Shown here one piece after another: positions 56,679-64,000 of a DNA stretch of 64,000 nt; position 1 is the stretch's first letter, and every line of letters starts with the position of its first letter. Below the pieces are notes generated by a model that was not told the origin of the DNA, did no database searches, and saw only the letters and a program-made list of their open reading frames with translations. Both the position numbers and the translations under genes were made by a program. Source of the stretch: DASZHJ01 sp035517495 (lineage in GTDB: Bacteria; Pseudomonadota; Alphaproteobacteria; ATCC43930; CGMCC-115725); NCBI GenBank assembly GCA_035517495.1, contig DATIYT010000075.1, positions 131,801-195,800 of the forward strand, in the 5' to 3' direction.

Positions 56679-57878
56679 ATGGCGGACGCTGCGTACGACC
56701 CAAAAAAAGTCCTGTGGGCGCTGCTGAGTGTCAATGAACAGCAATTGTTCAACGATGCCAAGCTTCAGATGAACAAAGCTGAAGAAACCTTGGCGAAGCG
56801 TGAATGGAGAGGCGAGGATACAAGTTACGCACGGGCGGCGCTTTACCAACTGGACTATTGGGTCAGTTGCACTACGGATGTTGACAAGGTCAAGGCGGCG
56901 CGCACGCATCTGGGCAGGGCGCTCGCCCGCCGCAATCCGCCCAGCGCACTCACGCAAGATGACCGCGGCAGCTTCGGTCCGGGAACCGATGTCTGGTTTC
57001 TGAAGCTCGATCGATCCACCGATCAAATTCTCGCCCGCGCCTGGCCTTGGCCTCGCCAGCCAATGTTTCTCGAATGCATTAGCGATCCGGTGCGGATGGT
57101 GACCTATCTGCAGGATCTCTGTTGGTCCGACATCACCCGCTGCGGCCGCGACAATCGCAAGGAGCTCAATCTCGCGATTTCCGTCATCGCTCGACTTGTC
57201 GTTAAAGGTGGACAGGCGGGCTACTTGAGCGGGCCAGGCGTCTATCCAGCCTTCGAGCGGTTCGTCCGCGATTGGCAGGACGCCGAGACCGGATTTTTCG
57301 GGGTCACATACATCATCGACGAGAACGGGAATCAGGTCAGAACGACGGACTTAAGCCTCACCTTTCACATGGTGCGCTACGTACCGCATCTGGTGCGCTG
57401 GTGGCCCAAGCTGATCGACACCCTTTTCAAGATTAAGGCAGGGAAATACCCGCAAGGGTGGGGCGACCACGGCAAACTTGTCAGCGACCACAACAATTAC
57501 GACGTTGTCGAACTGTTTTATCGGGCGTGGAATCAGATCACGCCGCAGCAGCGGCAGGACGCGAGCGCCGCTGTTGGCAGTCTGCTGAAGTGGTGCCTCG
57601 CGCAGTCAGTCACGCCAAACGGCGATCTCGTCGATCCAGATAAGAGCGATCCGATCCCAGATTCGTTCTATTACGCTGCCTCGTTCTTGGACACGATCGG
57701 GTATTTCGAGAAGAAGAAGCGGTTCTGGACTTCTACCCCGCTGCCCGGCGATCCCGCGAAAATCAGGGCCGGGATTATCGCGCAGCTCAAAAGGTTCAAT
57801 CCCTACTACACCGAAATCGACGACACGCTGTTTCGGCTTCGCGCCTCCGAGCATCCGTGGACCAATGCGATTCTTTAA
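56679..57878 (+). CDS. Hypothetical protein, probably helical toroid
   Basis: A 399-residue protein I cannot assign. It has no signal peptide or membrane segment, is rich in Trp and Tyr, and shows helical repeats containing FLECISDPVRMVTYLQDLCW, GPGVYPAFERFVRDWQDAET, TFHMVRYVPHLVRWWPKLID and SDHNNYDVVELFYRAW. The spacing resembles alpha/alpha toroids such as terpene cyclase-like or glycoside-processing folds, but no catalytic motif was found. It lies 75 bases after cysK on the same strand; an upstream GTG-initiated frame from 56649 is less likely than ATG 56679. Confidence 0.65.
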   Translation: MADAAYDPKKVLWALLSVNEQQLFNDAKLQMNKAEETLAKREWRGEDTSYARAALYQLDYWVSCTTDVDKVKAARTHLGRALARRNPPSALTQDDRGSFGPGTDVWFLKLDRSTDQILARAWPWPRQPMFLECISDPVRMVTYLQDLCWSDITRCGRDNRKELNLAISVIARLVVKGGQAGYLSGPGVYPAFERFVRDWQDAETGFFGVTYIIDENGNQVRTTDLSLTFHMVRYVPHLVRWWPKLIDTLFKIKAGKYPQGWGDHGKLVSDHNNYDVVELFYRAWNQITPQQRQDASAAVGSLLKWCLAQSVTPNGDLVDPDKSDPIPDSFYYAASFLDTIGYFEKKKRFWTSTPLPGDPAKIRAGIIAQLKRFNPYYTEIDDTLFRLRASEHPWTNAIL

Positions 57879-58028
57879 CCCGGGCGCCGGGACGCTTTGG
57901 AAACAGCTTCGCGCATCGGCTTTGCTTGTACGACACTTTTGATCTTGGTGCATGATAGACGCAATCGATCGGAAGCGAGTCCCATCAAGGAGTTAGAAGG
58001 TTCGCTAAAGTGACGTGTGGGGGAGGCG

Positions 58029-59084
58029 TCACGGACGCGCTTCGAACACCAAGTTGAAGGGCGTCTCCGTTGCGCGGCGAAAGCGGGAAAATCCGCCGGC
58101 GGTCACCACCTCACGCAAGCGGGCCTCACCGGCCTGGGCGCCGAGGCATAGGCCGACCTCCTGAGAGCGCGAGCACGGCGTGCACACGAGTGTCGAGGCC
58201 GAATAAAAGATGCGCCCCACAGGATTGAGATTTTCCTCAAGGCGGTCGTTGGCAAAAGGTTCGACGATCATCCAGGAGCCGTCTTTCTTGAGGGAGCTCA
58301 ACACATGCTTTGAAGCTCCCACGGGATCGCCCATGTCATGCAGGCAATCGAACACAGCGACGAAATCATAGTTATTGCCCGGATACTCCTTGGCGCCTGC
58401 TACTTCAAAGCGCGCACGATCGCTCACACCCGCGCGTCTGGCTGCCGCTTTGGCCGCCTCGATGGAACCCGCGTGATAGTCGAAGCCGGAAAAGGTGGAG
58501 TTCGGCCAGGCTTGCGCCATGAGGATCGTCGACGCACCATGCCCGCAGCCAACATCGGCGACACGAGCGCCTCGCTCGAGTTTTGCAGCAACACCGTCGA
58601 GCGCCGGTATCCACGCGCTCACCAGGTTGGCCGCATAACCAGGACGGAAGAATTTCTCGCATCCCCGGAATACGCCTTGGTCGTGCTCATGCCAGCCCAT
58701 ACCGGCGCCGGTGCGAAACGATTCCGCAATGCGAGGAACCGCGTTGAGCGAACCCAGCGCCAACTCAAAAGCACCCGGGAGGTAGGCGGGGCTACCCTCA
58801 TTCGCGAGCGCAAATGCTTGCTCTTCGGTCAGATGAAACTTCTTCGTGGCGGGGTCATAGGTGACGTATCCGCCGGCAGCTTGAGAACTTAGCCATTCGC
58901 GCACGTAACGCTCGTCCGTGCCCGTCTTGGCGGCGAGTTCGATGGAATTCAGCGGTCCGTTCGCGAGTGCCTTATAAAGCCCGTTGCGCTCGCCGATTAC
59001 CACCATGCCGGCATGCAACGCGGCGCCGAAATCGGCCACGAAGCGGCCCAAAAAGGTATTGAGCTTGTCTGGGTCAATTGCCAT
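58029..59084 (-). CDS. SAM-dependent methyltransferase with N-terminal winged helix (Rv2258c-like)
   Basis: A 351-residue protein. The N-terminal 90 residues form a winged-helix dimerisation domain (GLYKALANGPLNSIELAAKTGTDERYVREWLSSQAAGGYVTYD), as in O-methyltransferases and Rv2258c. The Rossmann domain carries motif I VADVGCGHGASTILMAQ, GFDYHAGSI after strand 2 and VFDCLHDMGDPVGAS after strand 4. A cysteine pair in LVCTPCSRSQEVG is notable. It should methylate a small molecule; the acceptor is unknown. It stands alone, convergent with the gene at 56679. Confidence 0.87.
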   Translation of the reverse strand: MAIDPDKLNTFLGRFVADFGAALHAGMVVIGERNGLYKALANGPLNSIELAAKTGTDERYVREWLSSQAAGGYVTYDPATKKFHLTEEQAFALANEGSPAYLPGAFELALGSLNAVPRIAESFRTGAGMGWHEHDQGVFRGCEKFFRPGYAANLVSAWIPALDGVAAKLERGARVADVGCGHGASTILMAQAWPNSTFSGFDYHAGSIEAAKAAARRAGVSDRARFEVAGAKEYPGNNYDFVAVFDCLHDMGDPVGASKHVLSSLKKDGSWMIVEPFANDRLEENLNPVGRIFYSASTLVCTPCSRSQEVGLCLGAQAGEARLREVVTAGGFSRFRRATETPFNLVFEARP

Positions 59085-59462
59085 AGCGCCCTCCCTCTAA
59101 AACGACCTGCGGAAGTATTGAAACACTGAACTTTGCGTTTAGTAACTTAAATCACGTTCACTGGGATGTGACGCGCCTCACGATGAGCAGCCGACGACGG
59201 AACAGAGCAAGATACTTAGCAGGCTTGCGCTGCGCCTTGCGCGTGGAAACTGCGCAGTAGCGGTTCGCCTCATTGTTGCTGCGCGGCCATCGCAGTGGCG
59301 CGATACCTCGCTTAACGCGCGTCGGTCACAATTTAAAATGCGACAATTATTCGATGAGGCACATGTCCAGAGTCTCGTCAGGGCGGTCGGTGGATGTCTT
59401 TAGGATAGTGTTCCACGTCGCATGCACCGGCACACCCGTTCACGCGGCAGCTCATCTCCAAC
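59085..59462. other. 378-bp gap without a recognised gene
   Basis: The right half follows the end of the beta-propeller pseudogene and the left half is the leader of the methyltransferase gene. No RNA, repeat or operator was recognised. Confidence 0.4.
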
Positions 59463-60630
59463 TCAGCGTTCCGCGGTACGCAGACCTTCCGGCCCGCCCT
59501 TGACCTTGATCTCGCCCGTGACTTTCAGCCTCTTGCCGTCGAAGCTCAAGACAGAGATCGTGTTTTCGACCATGTTCTGTGCCAGCAACGTCTTGCCATT
59601 GCGGCTCCAGACCACGCCCTGACTCCATTTCCCGATCTTGGCTTCGCCGACTTTGGTGAGGTTAGTTCCCTTCACGCTGAAGACGACGACCAGACTATTG
59701 TCGTTGTAGAAGGGGTGGTTTGGTGCCCGGGCCGAGCCGTTCTGCGCGGTAAGGGCGACATAGTTCCCATCGTTGGAGAAAGCCAAACCCTCGACAATCT
59801 GGCCAACGTCGAGGGTATGCACTATGCGCGGGGCTTTCCCTTTGAGGTCAATCACGTTGATCGTGTCGATATCGCCGGCGTTGCCGCCCTGATTGCCGAC
59901 GACGGCGATATCGCCCCTTGGGGCTGACCTGGATTGCGTAGGGTCGAAAACCGCCAGTCAATACGCGCTTGGTGTCTTCGACCTTATTGCCGTCGATCGA
60001 TAGAATCGAGATTTTATGGTCGCCGTCACGCGTGACCAGCGCCATCTTGCCGTCGGGCGAAAATGCGGCGCTGCTCGGGCCGGATTTCGGATTGCCGAAG
60101 TCGATCTTGCCCGCCGCGGTCAATATCTTGCCAGAGATCGTGAAGATCGAGACCGTCCCATCGTTACGATTGGCGACCAATGCAAGCGTTCCCGCGCGAT
60201 TGATCGAAGTGCCGGCCGGTCCAAGACCGGTCTCGAGCGTCGCGATCACCGATGGCGGCTTTGCCTTGAGATCGATCACCGAAAGCCTGTTGTCAGGAAC
60301 GACCTTCGTTGCATCCGCCGGATCCAACTTCATGTTGGAGGCCACCAGTGCAATCGACTCATCGGGTGCAATCGCCACGTTTTGCGGTGGACCGACCACG
60401 CTCGATGGTGCCTTGAGTTCGCCGATTACCCTGGGCGGCGAGACGCCGAGATCGATGATAGTAACGGTGTCATCGGCGGGGTTCGGTGGCACCGTATTGA
60501 CTCCGTTGACAAGTACGGCCTTGCCGTCATTGGAGGAAACCGCGAGCTGCGCCGCGGCACCAAACGAGAAAATCGGCAGGGCGAGGAGTGCGACTGCAAT
60601 CACACTCATCTGCGGGACACGGAGATTCAT
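59463..60630 (-). pseudogene. Exported YncE-like beta-propeller gene with a frameshift
   Basis: Starting at ATG 60630 behind GGGAGGAATATCC, the frame encodes a signal peptide (SVIAVALLALPIFSFGAAAQ) and beta-propeller blades: VAIAPDESIALVASN, SINRAGTLALVANRNDGTVS and AFSPDGKMALVTRDG. It reaches QVSPKG and then runs into arginine-rich nonsense. In the next frame the propeller continues as DIAVVGNQGG, then NVIDLKGKAPRIVHTLDVGQ, to the stop at 59463. One extra base in the run of four C at 59914-59917 (GGGG on the coding strand) explains it. It may be a real mutation or a sequencing error in a homopolymer. The intact product would be about 388 residues. Confidence 0.8.
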
Positions 60631-61098
60631 GGATATTCCTCCCGAGCACCGTTTTTTTACCGGGTTCTGCGATCGCGCCCAGCCCACCATCGCAAGCAAC
60701 GAGGAATGGACGCGAACGATAACATGGCACTTTGCGACGGTCTCTGCCACACCCGTGCATCAATCCTGACATCACCTGCCGACCCCGCCGGCTTGGCTGA
60801 CGTAATCATCCTCGACAATGCACGCCCGGGATCCGCCTGTCCGGCAAGGGGTCAGTCTTCTGCGCGATGTCCGCATAGCGTCCGCTCTTGCCCCGACAGC
60901 AGACTAGAAAATCGGCCAACCGGTTGCGTCCCCGCTCATAAATTGTTGTTTGAGGCGCTTGCGGTGGCGCAACGCTTACCGTCTGCAGCCGAGACCTGCA
61001 CAAGTGACCGGCGTTTTCAGCGGGTCAGTCAGTAGAGTATTGTGTGATGGAATCGGGTCGAGGCGGCCCCGAATCCGGGCAGGCGAAGGGAGCGGGAC
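60631..61098. other. 468-bp divergent gap without a recognised gene
   Basis: It separates the beta-propeller gene and the molybdopterin oxidoreductase gene. No open frame with family features and no clear promoter pair was found. A GGAG-like GGGAGCGGG lies just before ATG 61099. Confidence 0.4.
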
Positions 61099-63510
61099 AT
61101 GACGTCCAATCGCGTCGGCTTGCAGTGCATTCATGGATATTGCGGCCTCTGCATCGCGCGATGTGGCGCGATCGCCGTGGTTGAGGATGGTCAGTTCACC
61201 CGTCTCGAGCCCGATCCTGCGCATCCGGCCGGACAAGCTCTCTGCGCCAAGGGTCGTGCGGCACCGGAGCTTGTCTATCATCCCGAAAGATTGACGCACC
61301 CGCTGCGCCGCACGCGCCCCAAAGGAGAGTCGGACCCGGGCTGGGAGCGCATTGGCTGGGACGAAGCCCTGAATCTTACGGCCGCGGCGATGCGGCGCGT
61401 TGCAGAACAATATGGACCGCAGGCAGTCGCGTTCACGCTCTCGTCACCGTCGACGACAGCGATAGCGGACAGCAGCAGTTTCATCCAACGGCTGGCGAAT
61501 GCCTTCGGCACGCCAAACGCGGGGATCACTCTAGACGTCTGCGGCTGGGGACGCGCCTTCGCCACGCGCTACACGTTCGGGGTTGGCAGCGTCGGCACCA
61601 GCGCCGGCGGCGCCATGCCGGATATCGCCAACAGCGGCTGCCTCATCCTCTGGGGCTACAACCCCAGCTACTCGCGCTTGACGCACGCGACCGCCACGGT
61701 CGAGGCGCTGCAGCGCGGCATGCGACTGATCGTGATCGACCCGCGTCATGTGGGTCTTGCGAGCAAGGCTGATCTTTGGCTGCGCGTGCGCCCCGGTACA
61801 GACGGTGCTCTGGCGCTGGGCCTTGCTCATGTGATGATTGAGCGAGGCTGGTACGACCGCGACTTCATCCGCGATTGGAGCAACGGACCGCTGCTGGTTC
61901 GCGCCGATACCGGCCGCCTGCTGACCGAGCACGACATGGCCTCTGGAGGCGAAGCGCGGCGTGCCTTCGCGTGGGACGCTAAAGAGGCGCGGTTGGTGAC
62001 ATATGACGCCGCCGCCGGGCGATACGCGGAGCACAGCAGCAACCTTGCGCTCGAGGGGGAGTATCGCATCGCGACGCCACAGGGAGGGGTCGTCTGTCAC
62101 CCGGTTTTCGAGCTTTACACAAGGCTCTGCCGGCGGTTTTCGCCGGAAGCGGTCGAAGCGATTTGCTGGCTCCCGCGAGGACAAGTCGAAGAGGCCGCCC
62201 GTTTGATCTGGTACGCGCGACCGACGTCGTATTACGCGTGGAGCGGCCACGAGCAACACGCCAATGTCACCCAAACTGCCCGCGCGATGTCACTGCTCTA
62301 TGCGCTTACCGGCTGCTTCGACCAGCTCGGGGGAAATGTGCTGATGCCCGCACCGCCCGCCGCTTCGATCGGTGGAGAGGAGCTGGTCGCTGCGCGAAAC
62401 ATGGCGTCAACCATCGGTCTCGCCGAGCGCCCACTCGGGCCGGCGCGCTGGGGATACCTCACGACGCGCGATCTCTACCGTGCCATTCGCGAGGAGAAGC
62501 CTTACCCGGTGCGCGCTGTGATTGGCTTCGGTGCGAACATGTTGCTGGCACATGCCGACGGAAGAAGTGGGCGTGAGGCGCTCAAGGCATTGGAGTTCTA
62601 CGCCCATGCCGATCTGTTCATGAACCCTACTGCGGGATTGGCCGATGTCGTGCTGCCTGTCGCCTCGGCCTTTGAGCGAGAGGGGTTAAAAATCGGTTTC
62701 GAGATCAGCGCCGAGGCACGGTCGCTGATCCAGCTGCGTCCGGCCGTCGTGCCGCCGCCGGGTGAGGCACGCGCGGACACCGCGATCATATTTGACCTGG
62801 CCACGCGCCTGGGTCTTGCCGAACAGTTCTGGAACGGCGACATCGATGCCGCGTACCGCCACCAACTCGCCCCGACCGGTGTCAGCCTGGAGCGCTTGCG
62901 CGCCACTCCCGGCGGTGTCCGGGTGCCGCTCGCGGCGCGCCACGCCAAATACGCCGCACCCGACGCAACGGGAGCGGCGAGTGGTTTCGCCACACCGTCG
63001 CGAAAGGTCGAGCTCTATTCGCAGACCTTCCTCGAGCATGGTTATTCGCCGTTGCCCGAATTCGTGGAGCCGCCGATCGGGCCGGTCGCGCGGCCGGATC
63101 TGGCGGCGCGCTTCCCACTCGTCCTGACGAGCGCGAAACCGACCTTGTTCTGTCAGAGCCAGCACCGTGCGCTGCCGAGCCTGCGCAAGCGGGCGCCGCA
63201 TCCGGAGGTGGAACTCCATCCCGCGGCTGCCGAAGTACGCGGCATCGTCGCGGGCGACTGGGTTGCCATAGAGACGCCAGAGGGGTCCGTACGCGCTCGC
63301 GCTCGGCTTAACCGCGACCTGGACCCGCGCGTGGCAGTCGGAGAGCACGGCTGGTGGCAGGCCTGCGCCGCAACCGATGCTGCCGGCTACGACCCATTTG
63401 GGTCGGAGGGTGCTAACTTCAACCTGCTCATTGGCAGCACGGCATCGGACCCGGTCAGCGGAACAGCCTCGCACCGCTCCTATCTCTGCGAAATCCGACG
63501 CGTCGGCTGA
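61099..63510 (+). CDS. Molybdopterin-dependent oxidoreductase (DMSO-reductase family), lone catalytic subunit
   Basis: An 803-residue bis-MGD enzyme. The N-terminal [4Fe-4S] site is Cys15, Cys18, Cys22 and Cys49 (C-x2-C-x3-C...C, in YCGLCIARCG and GQALCAKGRA). LDVCGWGR places Cys148 as the probable molybdenum ligand. ILWGYNPSYSRLTHA, IVIDPRHVGLASKADLWLRVRPGTDGALALGLAHVMIE and the C-terminal molydopterin-binding domain (LVLTSAKPTLFCQSQHRALPSLRKR) follow in family order. No Tat signal is seen, so it should be cytoplasmic. No electron-transfer subunit or chaperone gene adjoins it. The substrate is unknown. Confidence 0.88.
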   Translation: MTSNRVGLQCIHGYCGLCIARCGAIAVVEDGQFTRLEPDPAHPAGQALCAKGRAAPELVYHPERLTHPLRRTRPKGESDPGWERIGWDEALNLTAAAMRRVAEQYGPQAVAFTLSSPSTTAIADSSSFIQRLANAFGTPNAGITLDVCGWGRAFATRYTFGVGSVGTSAGGAMPDIANSGCLILWGYNPSYSRLTHATATVEALQRGMRLIVIDPRHVGLASKADLWLRVRPGTDGALALGLAHVMIERGWYDRDFIRDWSNGPLLVRADTGRLLTEHDMASGGEARRAFAWDAKEARLVTYDAAAGRYAEHSSNLALEGEYRIATPQGGVVCHPVFELYTRLCRRFSPEAVEAICWLPRGQVEEAARLIWYARPTSYYAWSGHEQHANVTQTARAMSLLYALTGCFDQLGGNVLMPAPPAASIGGEELVAARNMASTIGLAERPLGPARWGYLTTRDLYRAIREEKPYPVRAVIGFGANMLLAHADGRSGREALKALEFYAHADLFMNPTAGLADVVLPVASAFEREGLKIGFEISAEARSLIQLRPAVVPPPGEARADTAIIFDLATRLGLAEQFWNGDIDAAYRHQLAPTGVSLERLRATPGGVRVPLAARHAKYAAPDATGAASGFATPSRKVELYSQTFLEHGYSPLPEFVEPPIGPVARPDLAARFPLVLTSAKPTLFCQSQHRALPSLRKRAPHPEVELHPAAAEVRGIVAGDWVAIETPEGSVRARARLNRDLDPRVAVGEHGWWQACAATDAAGYDPFGSEGANFNLLIGSTASDPVSGTASHRSYLCEIRRVG

Positions 63511-63708
63511 ACGTGCAAGCCTGTGGCCACTCTGCTTATCGGCCGTCTCGTGGTGCTGCACGGCGCTCAGTCCGCAAACGGCGCGCGCGGACGGCCGCCA
63601 CCTGAGTTGCGCAGGCACTGCCTGGCTCAGAGTGCCGTGGTGGAGGCAGACGCGCCTACAGAGTCATCGAAGCTGATTCGGCCCGGGGCCACGCCACAGG
63701 AGGGCTCA

Positions 63709-63870
63709 ATGAGACGTACGCGGATCATCAGCGGAGTGGCGGATTTCGCTCGCAGCTTCGCGTGGTACCAGACGCTGCTTGGCTTGCCGAAATCGATTCC
63801 TGCTGTGGAGCGGAATCCCGATACGCGCCATCGAATTGCTCGTTTCTGCGCAGCGGCCGAGCTCCGATGA
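63709..63870 (+). pseudogene. Truncated VOC-family gene remnant
   Basis: From ATG 63709 the sequence MRRTRIISGVADFARSFAWY followed by QTLLGLPKSIP matches the first 30 or so residues of VOC (glyoxalase-like) proteins with the ISVxDFxxSxxWYxxLLG pattern. It then loses resemblance and stops at 63870. It is probably the 5' scar of a lost gene, ending next to the tRNA terminator. The region from 63511 to 63708 holds nothing else. Confidence 0.55.
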
Positions 63871-63874
63871 AAGG

Positions 63875-63896
63875 AAAAAGCCCCGCTGGGCGGGGC
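63875..63896 (-). terminator. Rho-independent terminator downstream of tRNA-fMet
   Basis: On the minus strand GCCCCGC-CCA-GCGGGGC (63880-63896) is followed by TTTTT (63875-63879). It lies 60 bases beyond the 3' end of the tRNA. Confidence 0.85.
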
Positions 63897-63955
63897 CAAG
63901 TACAGAGGGTCAGACTTTGTGTCAGCTTGGGATTTCGAGGGAGTTATAACAAAAG

Positions 63956-64000
63956 TGGTTGCGGGGGAAGGATTTGAACCTTCGACCTTCAGGTTATGAG
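63956..64000 (-). tRNA. Initiator tRNA-Met (CAT), 3' half, cut by window edge
   Basis: The minus strand reads CTCATAACCTGAAGG, then the T-arm GAAGG-TTCAAAT-CCTTC, then CCCCGCAACCA with the CCA end encoded at 63956-63958. The anticodon CAT lies at 63996-63998. The acceptor 3' strand ends in A72 followed by A73, which leaves the unpaired 1-72 position typical of bacterial initiator tRNA. The 5' half lies beyond the window. Confidence 0.9.

Noticed and set aside
1..64000. CRISPR array, prophage, insertion sequence with transposase, or antiphage system
   Set aside because: No regularly spaced direct repeats, phage structural or integrase genes, transposase, or nuclease/helicase defence gene combinations were seen.

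Overview
The window looks like a high-GC chromosomal segment of an alphaproteobacterium of the order Hyphomicrobiales (Bradyrhizobium/Xanthobacteraceae-like). The support is a second infA copy next to rpsU, an initiator tRNA of the alphaproteobacterial type at the right edge, TPR sulfotransferase/glycosyltransferase genes, many ABC importers with Tat-exported binding proteins, and CTAG-bounded palindromic repeats of the kind scattered through Bradyrhizobium-like genomes. No transposase, phage gene, plasmid gene, CRISPR array or rRNA was seen. Taxonomy is inferred from gene content only.

Layout. 1-5.4 kb: an ATP-grasp gene cut by the window edge, a cystathionine-beta-synthase-like gene, a LigB/LigA-fused extradiol dioxygenase, and a VOC/amidohydrolase pair. 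5.5-9.2 kb: a complete arsenic operon arsR-arsC-aqpS-arsM-MFS behind a promoter flanked by two identical palindromic operators. 9.3-16.6 kb: a taurine/sulfonate-type ABC importer, a divergent PhyH-type dioxygenase, a methyltransferase and an NCS2 nucleobase permease. 16.6-22.6 kb: a TPR sulfotransferase, a giant duplicated TPR-glycosyltransferase and a class IV aminotransferase. 22.9-28.6 kb: a translationally coupled Ldh-family dehydrogenase/dimethylformamidase small and large subunit operon, convergent with an AstE-type deacylase and an MFS gene. 28.9-31.1 kb: infA-rpsU-small protein-HlyIII-GNAT. 31.3-39.6 kb: GST, cytochrome P450, and a sugar ABC importer (no ATPase) with a FadR-type regulator, HpcH aldolase and a PanE-like reductase.

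39.6-43.8 kb is the most interesting part. A DUF488 gene is interrupted in frame by a 102-bp palindromic element. Next to it lies a redox locus: an outer-membrane monoheme cytochrome-porin with Cyc2-like architecture, an exported hemerythrin, an exported cytochrome c and two small membrane proteins. Two promoters there carry near-identical FNR/FixK boxes at class II spacing. The block is bracketed by the intact PanE-like gene and a decayed copy of that gene's 3' end, which suggests an inserted island.

43.8-64 kb: a PEP-CTERM protein, DUF1801, CorA/ZntB, SulP, DUF2306, a triple CTAG palindrome array, a peptidase C26, a small exported protein, two convergent class III adenylate cyclases with TPRs, cysK, an unknown gene, a methyltransferase, a frameshifted beta-propeller gene, a lone molybdopterin oxidoreductase, a VOC remnant, a terminator and the 3' half of tRNA-fMet.

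All calls come from reading the sequence; no database search was run.
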